This document shows, one piece after another, positions 30,305 through 41,767 of a stretch of 64,000 nt of DNA. The stretch is taken from NCBI GenBank assembly GCA_950022655.1, contig OX465583.1, positions 10,561,798 to 10,625,797 on the forward strand, in the 5' to 3' direction. Below the pieces are notes generated by a model. The model was not told where the DNA came from. It made no database searches and saw nothing but the letters and a program-made list of their open reading frames with translations. Source of the stretch: Alentia gelatinosa (lineage: Eukaryota; Annelida; Polychaeta; Phyllodocida; Polynoidae). Within the stretch, counting starts at the first letter, position 1. The number at the start of each line of letters is the position of its first letter. Position numbers and translations under genes: made by a program.

Positions 30305-30437
30305 TGTTGTGTTATCAAGTATTGAGTCTGAACACATGACTAGGCAAAACTGGAAGTGAGTTTTATTCTCCCCCACAATCTTTAGTAGTACTGGCAGTTA
30401 ACACCAGATGGCAGTATATGTAATACACAATACAACA
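30305..30437 (-). repeat. Element 2 3' LTR (133 bp)
   Basis: Downstream LTR in element orientation. Minus strand AAAAAAAGGAAGA directly before it (30,438-30,450) is the polypurine tract. At 133 bp it is unusually short for a Ty3 LTR. Confidence 0.92.
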
Positions 30438-30705
30438 TCTTCCTTTTTTTCGAAGATGACTAGGAGAATCCAACTTTATATGTAGCACCAACGGCTAATA
30501 ACCATTTAAGGTTTTGATAGATACAGCGATATGAGATAGTATATAATACTGTTGACTAATGAAATATGACTTCTGAGTATTTGCATAAGGCATTACCATA
30601 TGGGTTTATTTGAGTTTATAAACTCTGAGATTAAAATATAGTGAACTAAACATAAACCATATGTCTAAAATCTTTCAAGCTGAAATCAAATTATGGACAG
30701 TCTCA

Positions 30706-31215
30706 TTAGTCTTGGTAGCGCACGGGAGTTTTTATTTCTCTCCCACTCCTAGTCTTTACAACAGTCTTTGGGCTAGATACAGGTTTGGGACTGCTCTCTA
30801 CAGCCTTCTCATGCATTGGCACTGCCTGAGGCACACTTGAGGGGAGTTCATTCACTGTTGGTGGTAGTTCATTCAACTGAACACGATTACGGACGTATGT
30901 CTTCTTGGGGGTACTGATCACATATGCCCTATCATGCCCACCTTTGTCCTCAACAGTACCTGTCTCACCCCTATCCTTTATCCATACAGGACTGCCTGGG
31001 TGGAGGGTTTTGAGTGGCCTAGTATTATGACGCTGGTCATAATTAGAACTCATATTTTCCCTGTACTTGTCCTCACGGACACGGACTGTCACTTTCTCTG
31101 GCAGATCCGGTTCCAGTTTAGATGGAAGAACTGGCACCTTGGTGTTTAGGCGACGACTCATCAGCAATTGGGCTGGGCTGAACCCATTGTGTAGAGGAGC
31201 ATTCCTATAGTTGAC
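30706..31215 (-). pseudogene. Element 2 integrase C-terminal part (after frameshift)
   Basis: In this frame the sequence continues the expected integrase end: NYRNAPLHNGFSPAQLLMSRRLNT-type region, then a basic domain (VRVREDKYRENMSSNYDQRHN), PGSPVWIKD, and a Pro/Ser tail ending RSGREIKTPVRYQD. The upstream ORF reaches the same DNA in another frame, so one base was gained or lost near 31,215-31,235. Confidence 0.8.
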
Positions 31216-34200
31216 AAGGCGATGTATGGATCCGGTTGCTTCACAAGGTCTTTCACAGTGCGGACGGCTCTCTCAGCAGCACCGTTTCCTGAGGGATGGT
31301 AAGGAGAGCTAGTTATGTGAGTGAAGCCATAGTCTGTAGCAAATGCAGCAAATTCTTGACTGCTGTATTGGGGACCATTGTCAGAGCACAGTATTTGTGG
31401 AATACCATGGCGGGCGAAGAATGACTTCAGATGGTTTATCACACAACGAGATGTAGTCTCCTCCAGCTTGGCATATTCTGGGAATCTTGAGTGCATGTCC
31501 ACTAGAACAATATACTGGTCTTTGCCAAGTTGAAAGAGATCTGTGGCGACTTTGAACCATGCCTGCTCCGGAGGAGTTGATGGAATCAATGGTTCAAACT
31601 GAGTTGGTCTGTTCTTTCTGCAATGGTGGCAGCTACTGACTAGTTCCTCGATGTCAGAACTGATGCCTGGCCACCAAATTGCATCACGGGCGAGTTGACG
31701 GCATTTAGTTATGCCCTGATGACCTTCGTGCAACTTGCAGAGCATTTCTGGTCGCAAGCTTGAGGGAATGAGTATCCGAGTTCCCATAAGAAGAAGGTCA
31801 TTGACGATGGTGAGATCAGACTTGTAGGGTGCATATTTCTTCACAATACCCTTCAGTGAAGAGTTATCAGGCCACCCTTCCTGTATGTACATACATACTT
31901 GACGACAGATGTCATCCTCCCACTGATGATCACGGATGTGATCGAGACGGCGATCAGATGCGGGGAGGGATGCATGCACAGCATTAACATATGCTGTCAC
32001 TTCCTCCTGGAGTGATATATCAGCGACAGATGGACCATTTCTTGGGGCTCTTGAGAGTGTATCTGCAGTGTAGAGCTCCTTCCCAGGAACATGAATTATG
32101 TCATAATCAAACCACATCAGGCGCATCCTGAACCGTTGGACTCGCACTGGGAGTTGGTCTAAGTCACGCCCTCCTAAGAGAGGTACAAGTGGTTTGTGGT
32201 CAGTCTCGATGAGAAACTTATTACCGACCAGATAGACACGGAACTTTTCACATGCCCATGTGAGCGCCAAGGCCTCCTTTTCTATTTGGGCATATCGTTG
32301 TTTTGTGTCTGACATGGATCTTGAGGCATAGGCAACAGGGTGCCATTGAGTGCCTTTCTGCTGCAAAAGCACTGCGCCAAGGCCATAAGATGATGCGTCT
32401 GCTGAGATTTTGGTCTCGGCTTCTGGACTGTAGAGAGCGAGAACTGGAGTTTTAGTGAGCACATCCTTGATTTTCACAAACGCTTCCTGTTGGGATGGTC
32501 CCCAGTGCCAATTGTTCTTGGTACTGAGAAGTTCACGTAGAGGTCGGGAGAGAGACGTGATGTCAGGAGTGAACTTCCCTAACTGGTTGACCATACCCAG
32601 GAACCTCCGTAGTTCTGAAATGTCACTTGGAGTATCCATTTCGGTGATGGCAGCTACCTTACCAGGATCAGCTCTGATACCATCTCCAGAAACGATTTGA
32701 CCAAGGAAGCTGATTTCCGTTTTCTTGAACTCACACTTTTCCTTATTGAGGGTAACTCTTGCAGCTGCAAGCCTGCTTAGAGTTGCTTGGAGTCGTTGAT
32801 CATGTTCGGCCTCATCGCAGCCAGCGACTAGAATGTCATCCATCAGGCAGACTGTCCCGGGCAGTCCTGCCAGTATTTGTGATACCTGCCTCTGGTAGAA
32901 TTCGGGTGCTGATGTAATACCGAATGGCAGTCGATTATAAGCATAACGACCAAATGGCGTAATGAATGTAGTGAGGAGCTTTGATTCCTCTGTGAGCACT
33001 ACTTGGTGGAATCCACTATTGGCGTCGAGCTTCGAGAACACCTTGGCATTCCCAAGTTGACCTAACACATAGTCAATGGAAGGCAAGATATAACGTGGAT
33101 GGAGCACAGCTTTGTTGAGTTTCGTCAAGTCCACACAGAGTCTAACGTCTTTCCCATTAGGCTTAGGAACGAACACAATTGGAGCACACCACTCTGTGGG
33201 ACTGGTCACTGGAGATATGACATCGAGGTCCTGGAGTCGCTTGTGTTCCTTTGCCAGCTTAGGCAAGATTGGATGGGGCACACGACGTGGAGTGTGAACT
33301 GCATACGGCTCAGCATTGTCCATGAGTTTTATTTCGTAGGGGTGCACCATCTTACCTAGACCGTTAAAGAGTGAAGGAAATTTCTCAGAATACACTGAAC
33401 AGGTGAATTTTACAAGGCCAAGAGCAGTTGAGGCCTTGCAACTGAGCAAATGAGAGGCATCGTTGATGACATAGATATCTTCCACATGAGTGTGGTCCTG
33501 ATATCTGAGTGTTGCAGGGAAATACCCATGAGCGGTGAATTCCTGCTGCTTTGCACCTCTGAAGATACAATTTGATGGTTTCAGTATTTCCTTCGAGAAA
33601 TGTCTCTTGAACAGATTGGTGTCAATTAGAGTTGCTTCTGCACCAGAATCAATGCGCAAGGGAACTGAGACGCCATTGACACTGACTTCAACGATTTTCT
33701 TCGAAACTGGCTCGTTGTCGGTTATCACCATACCCAAGAAAAACTCTTGTTGCAGTTGAGATGAGTCTTCGCATGAGGTGTCATCAGACATGCTACTTGC
33801 AACGTGGTTGACAGACTTTTTCTGGCATACCTTTGCAAAATGTCCTTTGAGTTTGCAGTGATGACAGACAGAATTCTTTGCAGGACAGGTTGCACGAGGA
33901 TGTGACCCTCTACCACAAAACTGACATTCTGATGATGTCTGGGAAGTACCATGGGTCTTCTTGGCAATTTGAGGGTTAGGCTTTTTCTTTTGAGGTATGA
34001 ACTTCTTTTTGACTGCTAGTGATTCAGCAGTTCCACCTATCTCATTTGACTGGCGCTTAGCCATCTCATGAGCACGTGCATTTTCGAGAAAGTTCTTTAG
34101 CTTCAAGTCACCATCCCTAAGAGCTCTTGTTCTGAGAGTTGCATCATTTGTGGAGTTCACAAGTTGTGCAAGAGTTAAGAGTTCCTCAATTTGAGCAGCT

Positions 34201-34583
34201 GTTTTAGCTTGAATATCTATCAACTGGATCTGCTCCTTTACTCTCATATAGAAGTGATCCATAGATTCACCAGGATTTTGCCTCATGTGATACAACTGAT
34301 TGAGGAGATAGATAGAGTTCCTCTGGGGACTATAGTGCTTGGTGAGGGCTGCTACTGCTAAAGCATAATCCTTACCCTGAATGCCATTTGCATCTAATTT
34401 CTTCAAAACTTTTCTAGTAGAACCTAGATAGTGGTAGAGCTTTTCAAACTTTTCATTATTTTCAGTCACTTTCATTGCAGCCAACATAGAATCCAACCCC
34501 TCCAACCAATCCTGCCACTCAGTGGCTAGAGAAGGGCCCTCTTGACCCTCAAAGGATGGGTAGTTAGGAAGTGCAGTGGCCAT
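31161..34583 (-). CDS. Element 2 Gag-Pol polyprotein
   Basis: Start: ATG at 34,583 (MATALPNYPSFEG); the frame is open upstream, but this is the first ATG with Gag-like sequence after it. About 1,140 codons. Gag has two zinc knuckles near residues 220-260 (CQFCGRGSHPRATC, CHHCKLKGHFAKVC). Protease active site LRIDSGAEATLID near 310. RT catalytic LMDDILVAG near 585. RNase H ISADASSYGLGA near 727. Integrase zinc domain near 950-985 and core with D (LVDMHSRF), D (CSDNGPQYSS) and E (GNGAAERAV), exactly D-35-E. Gag and Pol are in one frame, with no frameshift. It ends in a frame lesion. Confidence 0.93.
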   Translation of the reverse strand: MATALPNYPSFEGQEGPSLATEWQDWLEGLDSMLAAMKVTENNEKFEKLYHYLGSTRKVLKKLDANGIQGKDYALAVAALTKHYSPQRNSIYLLNQLYHMRQNPGESMDHFYMRVKEQIQLIDIQAKTAAQIEELLTLAQLVNSTNDATLRTRALRDGDLKLKNFLENARAHEMAKRQSNEIGGTAESLAVKKKFIPQKKKPNPQIAKKTHGTSQTSSECQFCGRGSHPRATCPAKNSVCHHCKLKGHFAKVCQKKSVNHVASSMSDDTSCEDSSQLQQEFFLGMVITDNEPVSKKIVEVSVNGVSVPLRIDSGAEATLIDTNLFKRHFSKEILKPSNCIFRGAKQQEFTAHGYFPATLRYQDHTHVEDIYVINDASHLLSCKASTALGLVKFTCSVYSEKFPSLFNGLGKMVHPYEIKLMDNAEPYAVHTPRRVPHPILPKLAKEHKRLQDLDVISPVTSPTEWCAPIVFVPKPNGKDVRLCVDLTKLNKAVLHPRYILPSIDYVLGQLGNAKVFSKLDANSGFHQVVLTEESKLLTTFITPFGRYAYNRLPFGITSAPEFYQRQVSQILAGLPGTVCLMDDILVAGCDEAEHDQRLQATLSRLAAARVTLNKEKCEFKKTEISFLGQIVSGDGIRADPGKVAAITEMDTPSDISELRRFLGMVNQLGKFTPDITSLSRPLRELLSTKNNWHWGPSQQEAFVKIKDVLTKTPVLALYSPEAETKISADASSYGLGAVLLQQKGTQWHPVAYASRSMSDTKQRYAQIEKEALALTWACEKFRVYLVGNKFLIETDHKPLVPLLGGRDLDQLPVRVQRFRMRLMWFDYDIIHVPGKELYTADTLSRAPRNGPSVADISLQEEVTAYVNAVHASLPASDRRLDHIRDHQWEDDICRQVCMYIQEGWPDNSSLKGIVKKYAPYKSDLTIVNDLLLMGTRILIPSSLRPEMLCKLHEGHQGITKCRQLARDAIWWPGISSDIEELVSSCHHCRKNRPTQFEPLIPSTPPEQAWFKVATDLFQLGKDQYIVLVDMHSRFPEYAKLEETTSRCVINHLKSFFARHGIPQILCSDNGPQYSSQEFAAFATDYGFTHITSSPYHPSGNGAAERAVRTVKDLVKQPDPYIALSTIGMLLYTMGSAQPNC

Positions 34584-34980
34584 GGTGATCCAAGAGATGG
34601 GAAACTGACAGTAGTAGGCTGACACAAGCCAGCACACAGATTACACTATCACTGAGTTTAGTACTGTCACTTGAACAACACACTGCCAACTGCTGACAGC
34701 ACAGAGATGATGTAGACACACACGTCTATGAGAATCCTACAGAGTCACTGAGTCCTGCAGAAATACCAGTGACAATTCCCAATGACTGTCAAGACTTCCA
34801 GCTAAACCATGCTGCTGAGTGATAATGCATGCAGTTGGCACGTTGACAGAGTTTTACAAGAAACCTAGTGAGTTTCAACAACCAACAAACATACCAGCAG
34901 GTAGATCAAAGTCTTAGGGAGCAAATACCATTTAGAGTGGGTACTTATCCTGTAAATTCATCACAAAACCGCTGCCACCA
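34584..34980 (-). other. Element 2 leader and primer-binding site
   Basis: Minus strand TGGTGGCAGCGGTTTTGTG abuts the 5' LTR (34,962-34,980) and is the likely primer-binding site, different from that of elements 1 and 3. About 380 bp of leader follow to the Gag start. Confidence 0.75.
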
Positions 34981-35113
34981 TGTTGTGTTATCAAGTATTG
35001 AGTCTGAACAAATGACTAGGCAAAACTGGAAGTGAGTTTTATTCTCCCCCACAATCTTTAGTAGTACTGGCAGTTAACACCAGATGGCAGTATATGTAAT
35101 ACACAATACAACA
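34981..35113 (-). repeat. Element 2 5' LTR (133 bp)
   Basis: Same as the LTR at 30,305-30,437 except one base (GAACAAATG here, GAACACATG there). ATGTT follows at 35,114-35,118. Confidence 0.92.
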
Positions 35114-35477
35114 ATGTTAGAAAAAAACGAGTACACATCATTTTATTGATTATATAATACTACATAGCATCTTATGCAATCATACACACTCGGATATCAT
35201 CAGACAATAGGCCATCTAATACAAACTCTACAAACACTCATCCTGAACGAAGCAAGATATTTAAACCAAATAATGCAAACTAGAATATTCTCACTATAGC
35301 ACAATAACTATAATAAGGCACTGAATATTCATTAGATCAAAAATCTTTTTGCTTGACGTCTTCGTCTCGCGTTCCCGGTGGGGTGTGTTTGATGTGGTAC
35401 GTCTAGCTGAAAAACTGAATATTCAATCCATTTTGGCAGTGGATTCTGATATACAATTATAGTCATTGTATGATATG
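35114..35477. other. AT-rich spacer between elements 2 and 3
   Basis: Nothing recognised apart from the ATGTT duplication at its left end. A sequence TGGCAGTGG...TTGTATGATATG runs into element 3. Confidence 0.5.
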
Positions 35478-36008
35478 TGTAGTGGGATGGGAATCCAGCA
35501 GTGTTCGTTTGTTTCACGGAAGGTGGCGCGATATGCCGATCCTTACTGTGTAGTGATTCCGGGCAACGCCGCACGCGAGAGTGGCGCGGCGGAGACCGGG
35601 ATTACGTAACGCTTAGTATATATACTCAGCGTTCACAGTAAGTCGACAGGCTGTCCTCGCGCGCCCCTTCTACGGAACAGACCCTTGGGCCCTCACTTTG
35701 CAGGCGGGTTCTTGTAACCTTCCTGGTGGTTAGGCAAATCTTCCGGATTAGCCTATCCAGCGTTACCTAGCACCCATGTGCTAGGGTACTGTACTTGTGG
35801 GGAAGATCTTCCAGATCTTTCCGGGAAGTAAGTGATTAATAAACATCCCTGTTTATTAAATGACGTTGTTGTGTTGTGTGTGATTAGGTCTGTGCAAACT
35901 AACCGAAAACCGAACCAACCTACGTGAGTGCGTAGGGTGGGATCCTGCCTGGAACTAGCGTTCCGGATTGGGGTCATCCAAACTGCTAGACAGGCGGCGA
36001 CCACCACA
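35478..36008 (+). repeat. Element 3 5' LTR (531 bp)
   Basis: Signals in order: a block GGTGGCGCGATATGCCGATCC shared with element 1 apart from small changes, palindrome TTACGTAA (35,602-35,609), TATATATA (35,617-35,624) and AATAAA (35,838-35,843). These are the U3 control sites and polyadenylation signal. Confidence 0.92.
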
Positions 36009-36009
36009 C

Positions 36010-36027
36010 TGGTGCCGTGACCAGGAT
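36010..36027 (+). other. Element 3 primer-binding site
   Basis: TGGTGCCGTGACCAGGAT, one base after the 5' LTR, identical to element 1. Confidence 0.8.
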
Positions 36028-36114
36028 CCCAGGTTGCTTGCACAACCCGGGATTCTCGGTAAATGCACGGATCTGGAATAAAAACCAGATCTCAGGCTGA
36101 ACAGGAGAGTTAAA

Positions 36115-37921
36115 ATGGGGAGGTAACTTCTCAACAAACTCTTCCGGCCCGGAATGACGACAAGTCTCCAAAACCAGAGGGAGGGGGTGAAACCCAGAAG
36201 TCCGGTAAGGAGAAATCTCGGAAGAGAACCGCCGCTCAGAATCTGAGTTCGACGGTCCTGAAGAGTTTCAGTCCGGCGGCCGACAGCCGACATGGCCCCG
36301 CAAGGGATCTGGAGGGACTCAGTAAAATTGGGTCTCAGACAGATAGTCCCGGAGAGTCTAGTACTCCCCGGAATAGGTCGGAAAATACCTTAAGAGTACC
36401 TTCCGATGAAGTTCCTGTAGGTTTCCTTGGACCCAAACTCTTAGCCGAGTTTGATAGGGAGAGGGAAGCCAGAGACATGTGTCGGGAACTAGAAGCTCGA
36501 AACCGTGAGATCGCCGAGAAGGTAGCCCAAAGGCACCATAACTTGGAAGAACTTTCGGTTCGCGAGATTGAGACTCTAGAGAAAATCGAGCGATTGGACC
36601 AACATGTACAATACATGAAGGACCAAGTTCGACTAGCAGAGACAGAACGGATGCCTATGTCACAAGCTGGCTGGAGCAATGTGAGAGATCACCTATATTC
36701 CCCACCAGGGAAAGTAGAAGATCTAGAGAAGACCCCTAACAGATCCATATCTGGAACAAAGGGTGTGAAGACTCCTTTGGTTAGCTTCCAGCTACCCTCT
36801 GAGTCAAGAATGGGTTCTCCGAGTTCCGAACGTACTAGTAAAGCTATAGCTGAACTAGGGTTCAACTCGTTCAACCAAGTCCGGGAACAAGATCGGATCT
36901 TTAACTTGTCAATGGCGAGAGCTGACAAGGTTCCGATGATGCGCCCAGAGAACGCAGCCAGAAAGAACGCTGTCATTCCAAAACCTTACGGGAAAGGAAT
37001 GGAGTGGGAACACTGGTTCGCGGGATTTTGTGAGGATATACAATGTAATGGCTGGAATAAAGTCGATGCATTACCATACCTCAAAAGAGCGTTACGAGAT
37101 GGACCCGGAGAAGCTGCACTTCGCGCTTTTCGCCGTTCCAGTGGTACGGAATGGGATGAGCTAGTGGAGGTAGCCTCATACTACTGTGGTCAGTTGGTAA
37201 CGCTGAACCCCCGATCCACTTTTCTAAAGAGGATCCAGGGTAAAGAGGAGACAACTCGCGCCTATGGGCTAGCTTTGCAACAAATGTTGTTAGAGGTTTA
37301 CCCAGGGACGGGATTAGATTCTCCTGCGCTACATGAAGATCTACAAACTCAGTTTGTGAAAGGACTTCGAGATGATGACGTGAGAACTTCATGCAGGTGT
37401 TGCAAATAGAAGATGCCTATGAACAACGGTGTATACTATTCGGAAAATATGCTAATCCAGGAAAAACTTCCCGGGTTAACATAGTGGATTCTACTTGGTC
37501 ACAAGTAGAAGAAGATACCTACGAGTATCAGGAGGCAGAAATAGAGGATATACTCTCTAATGTCCGCTCAATGGTACTCGGAAGAGGAGGTTTCAATAGA
37601 CGGGGACGTGGAAGAGGTCGAACCCCTAGCATTGGAAGGAACAGCGATGTACCTTCTGTGGCAGAGGCAAAACCAATAACCACTGATCCTGAAGGAAATT
37701 CCTCGGAGGTTATGAAGTTGTTGACCAAAATCAACGAAAGACTGAATCAGGTGGAGAAAAACCAGCTGGATGTCCGACGTTGTTGGCGGTGCAACAAAAT
37801 GGGACATATCTCTCCAGATTGTCTAGAAGCCCGGAACGTGGCTACGGTGGAAACATCTCGTAGTCTGCCTGCGTTGATGGTTGCCTCTCAGAGTGAACCG
37901 GAAAACAAAGGAGGACTGTAG
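36115..37921 (+). pseudogene. gag: Element 3 Gag, frameshifted
   Basis: ATG at 36,115 runs into a stop after three codons; the homologous frame starts one base off, so a base is missing from the G run at 36,117-36,120. The body then reads to 37,409 (YGKGMEWEHWFAGFCED, TFLKRIQGKEETTRAYG). Near 37,385 about 40 bp present in element 1 are missing and the frame changes. The last ~175 codons include the Arg/Gly segment and one CCHC knuckle CWRCNKMGHISPDC. Not functional. Confidence 0.9.
37900..37906 (+). promoter_or_regulatory. Candidate -1 frameshift site, element 3
   Basis: G GAA AAC in gag register, 12 bases before the gag TAG. The -1 frame is open from here through the protease, parallel to element 1. 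Confidence 0.45.
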
Positions 37922-39645
37922 CGAGTGGCAACACTGCGGTCCGGGAAGGAAAGTGCCAGGAAACCCAAACCTGTGAGATTTATAAGAAGGAAAATATTTC
38001 CAACTTACCAGAAAAGGGGAAGATACAAAATACGGTCGCAACGATCTGTAGTAAGTATCTTTCACCCGGGCATCCCTGTCTGCAATGGCTTTGTCAACGC
38101 GGATGGGATCTTGGAACCTTGGATGGGATCTCACGGTTTATACGACAACCGTCCCCCTTAGGAGGGCGACGTTGGTATGTGCCGGCTAGAATTCAAGGAA
38201 GAAAGATAGATCTATTATTAGATACTGGCGCTAGTCGCTCTGTGTTGAACAATGGACTCTATCAGTCTCTTGGATTTGCACAGGAATGTCATGTTCCTGG
38301 AGCTACGGCAAAAGCTGCTAATGGTACTCACATGAGATGCTATGGTAGTGTGATTATTCCAGTCTCAATAGGTAACACTGAATTCGTATGGGGTCCCATA
38401 CTCAGTGATATTGAAGAGAGTGGAATATTAGGCGTAGATTTTTTCACCCTCTATGGAGGTTCTGTGGATCTACCAGATGGCACTCTCCGACTCAAATTTC
38501 CTGAGTTAATGGAAGTGGAATGTAGTTGTCGACGGATTTCTTCTTTGATTTCTGTTCGACAAGATGTGGGCATCCCACCTCAGCAGATGGTTAATGTCCT
38601 GATAGCTGGGGAAGGCGAATTACCACGTGGAGATGCACTCTTCGAGCCAGACCCGGAACTGTTTTCTAAAAAAGGAATACAGGCCTGGGATACCTTGATC
38701 GGAAGTGCCAGAGAAGGATCAATTCCTATAAGTAATCATACCTCCGGGTTGATTAAATTAAGGAAGGGTGATACATTGGGCTGGGTAACCCTAGCTCATG
38801 TAGATGGCCTTGTGGACTCCAGTCCACAGGGAATCACACCTATTCCAGTTTCCGAAATAACCGGAGAAGATGAACAATCTGAACTGGGAAAGTCGGACTT
38901 AATAGGAAATGATTATGAAGAAGTGCGGGTTAGTGCTATCGATACAGGAACAGGATACTTTCCAGTTCCGAGTCCATTGCACGAAACTCTGGAAACTTTA
39001 GTTCAGACGACAGACGCACTAAACAGTGGGGAACGACATGAACTAAGGATTCTTCTGAAGAAAATGGAGTCAATCTTTGCTCGACCTGGAGATCCCTTGG
39101 GAAGAACGGATCGAGTAGAACACACGATTGACACTGAAGGTCATCAACCTTTCCGCCTTCCTTATCGACGGCTACCTCCGGTAAAACGGGAAGCTTTAGA
39201 AGAGGAAGTAGGGAAAATGATGGATCAGAAAGTAATCATCCCCAGTGCAAGTCCTTGGGCTAGCCCGGTGGTAATGGTTACGAAAAAGGATGTTACTTGC
39301 CGATTCTGTATTGATTACAGAAAATTGAATGGTATCACCCGGAAGAATACTTACCCAATACCCCGGATCGATGAGAGTCTCGACTCTCTGGGAGGGAACC
39401 AGTGGTTTTGTACTCTGGATCTCCAGTCTGGATATTGGCAAGTAAAGATGAACAGTGGCGATCAGTCTAAAACGGCGTTCACCACTCATCAAGGGCTTTA
39501 CGAGTTTACAGTAATGCCATTTGGCCTCTGTAACGCTCCCGCGACTTTCGAATCCATGATGGATCAGATGTTGCGGGGTCTACAGTGGAAAAAGTGTTTG
39601 GTTTATCTGGACGACATAATCATCTTCGGAAAGAATTATGTCTAA
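37907..39645 (+). pseudogene. Element 3 protease and RT N-terminal part
   Basis: One frame runs from the gag overlap to a stop at 39,643-39,645. Protease motif LLLDTGASRSVLN near 38,215, then RT (CRFCIDYRKLN, LDLQSGYWQV, MPFGLCNAPATF, YLDDIIIFG). The TAA stands where element 1 has a glutamine codon (family …CL.NL), a C-to-T nonsense change. Unlike element 1, protease and RT are in one unbroken frame, which shows the ancestral layout. Confidence 0.88.
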
Positions 39646-41040
39646 TGTTTAGAAAACCTAAGGGAGGTATTTGAGCGGATTCAATCTTATGGGTTGAGGC
39701 TCAAACCTCAAAAATGCAAACTGTTTCGCAAATCTGTGGAATACTTGGGACGGATAGTTTCCGGAAATGGAATCCGAGCAGATCCTTCCAAGTTGGAGGT
39801 AGTGGCTAATTGGCCACGCCCCAAGAATATAAAAGACATAAGGTCTTTCCTAGGGTTTTGTTCGTATTACCGCGACTTTATCCCGGGTTTTTCTGAAATT
39901 GCACACCCTATGCAACAGTATGTAGTACTAGATAAGCCAGGGAAGCAAAAAGAGATCCAATGGACTCCTGAAGCTGAACACGCTTTTCTGGGACTAAAAA
40001 GAAAGTTTATGGAGACCCCCGTGTTGAAATACCCTCTAGCCCAGGGTCGGTTCATTCTTGACACTGACGCTAGTAATGAGAGTATTGGAGCGGCGTTGTC
40101 TCAGATACAGGATGGTGTGGAAGTTCCAATAGCTTTTGCCAGCAACAGCTTAAGTAAAAGCCAGCGGAACTACTGTACTACTAAGAGGGAACTCTTAGCG
40201 GTTGTGGTATATGTAAGAAAATATCGACACTTCTTAGCAGGTGGAGATTTCATCTTATGTACCGACCATTCATCTCTCAAATGGCTCTTTAACTTTAAAG
40301 ACGCCGAGGGAATGATTGGAAGATGGCTGGCAGCTCTCTCCTAATTCGGGTTGACTAACTGCCAGATTGAGCACCGGGCTGGAAAGTCACACATTAATGC
40401 GGATTGTCTTTCAAGGAGACCAATGCGGAAATGTGGACGACCAGATTGCCGGGATTGTGGCGAGCATAGAGCAGTGATAGCTACTCTACGTTCCCAGAAA
40501 GTGAAGCCGCCACTAAACTATCAGTGGACACTAGAACAGATTAAGGAAAGTCAACAGGCTGACCCAGATTTGTTCCGGTTAACTAAACTGATAGCTAATG
40601 GACTCCATAGACCTACAGGACCCGAGATCTCGCCTGAAAACCGAGAATTTCGGAATCTATGTGGTCAATGGAAAGAGCTAGAAGTCCGAGATGGAGTATT
40701 ATATCGATGGAGAACCACGTTGCAACCACTTAAACGTGCTCTACAATTAGTGGTCCCTCGAGAATTACGATCCGGATTAATGACTCTATGTCACGAACAT
40801 AGGAGTGCAGCTCATCTAGGACGGAAAAGGACGGTAGCCAGAATAAGGCGTCGTTACTACTGGCCTGGAATGGGTGCAGATATTCGAAGATGGATATCTG
40901 GATGTTCCATATGTAGCAAAGTCAAACCCGTTACAACAGGAACTGTTTGGTGTCAGGTTTGCCAGAATCGCTCTAGATATCATATCTGGTATCGACGAGT
41001 CAGAGGAAGGAAATACCTGTATGATGGTGGTGATGGATTA
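39646..41040 (+). pseudogene. Element 3 RT C-terminus, RNase H and integrase zinc domain
   Basis: Same frame as before the stop: RT connection region (KCKLFRKSVEYLGRI), RNase H (LDTDASNESIGAAL, TTKRELLAVV, CTDHSSLKWL), a second stop at 40,342 where element 1 has a Glu codon, then the zinc domain (HEHRSAAHLGRKRT, YYWPGM, CSICSKVKP). In the zinc-domain end a frameshift near 40,930 moves the rest to another frame. Confidence 0.88.
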
Positions 41041-41767
41041 TTACACAAAATATGTGCAGATCTATCCCATGAAGAATCACAAAGCTGCCACGTGTGCGGA
41101 AGCTTTAGTGAAAAACTGGATGTTGCCTTTTGGAACTCCGAGTGTACTACATTCCGACCAGGGAAGGGAATTTGAATCCCAGATCTGGAAAGAAATGTGT
41201 ACGAATCCATATCGTCCACAATCAGATGGTATGGTGGAGAGATTCAACCGGACATTGATCCAGTGTCTTCGGACCCTGGTAGATGAAAATCGGAAGAATT
41301 GGGATGAATTGGCACCATTTATAGCTCATGCGTACAATGGGACCATTCATTCAAGCACGGGGTGTTCACCTAATTTACTCGTCTTTGGCGAGGAAATAGT
41401 GATGCCCGCTGACATAGTCTATGGGGTTCCTGGAATGTCTACGGATGATCCTTGTCCCATAGGATTTGTTGAAAAACTCAGAGAACGTTTTATAGAGGGA
41501 TATTACCTCGCGAGACGGAATCTGACGAAAGCTGCAGATTGGCAAAAGACTGGCCATGACGTCAATCTTAAACCACGTAAGTTCCGAGTAGGAGACCGGG
41601 TTGTACGATACCACACTCCGTTGGTAAATGTAAAACTCGCTCCTAACTTGGACGGACCATTTAGAATTGTTCAACTATTGTCAGAAATGACAGTAGTGAT
41701 AGAAGATGAATGGTCAAGAAGGCGTTATAAATCCCATGTAGCTCATTTACAACTATGGGAAGGATAG
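40931..41767 (+). pseudogene. Element 3 integrase core
   Basis: Reads QQELFGVRFARIALDIISG, VVMDYYTKYV (first D), HSDQGREFES (second D) and GMVERFN (E). Between the second D and the E only 26 residues remain, nine fewer than in element 1: a 27-bp in-frame deletion that removes the D-35-E geometry. The C-terminal domain (VVRYHTPLVNVKLAPN, MTVVIEDEW) follows to TAG at 41,765-41,767. Confidence 0.85.

Larger units (their letters stand above)
30305..35113 (-). mobile_element. Element 2: compact 4.8-kb Ty3-type LTR retrotransposon
   Basis: 133-bp LTRs (TGTTGTGTTATC...ACAATACAACA) at both ends differ at one base, and a perfect 5-bp ATGTT duplication flanks them, so it inserted very recently. It encodes one long gag-pol ORF with Ty3/Gypsy domain order, interrupted by a single frameshift near the end of integrase. 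Sequence style resembles the K02A2.6/Mag-like branch. It is unrelated to elements 1 and 3 in LTR, primer-binding site and Gag. Confidence 0.95.

Noticed and set aside
37925..38161. Open frame in gag register after the gag stop of element 3 (stop read-through idea)
   Set aside because: Its residues do not match element 1, whereas the -1 frame does (…TICSKYLSP…), so read-through is not supported.
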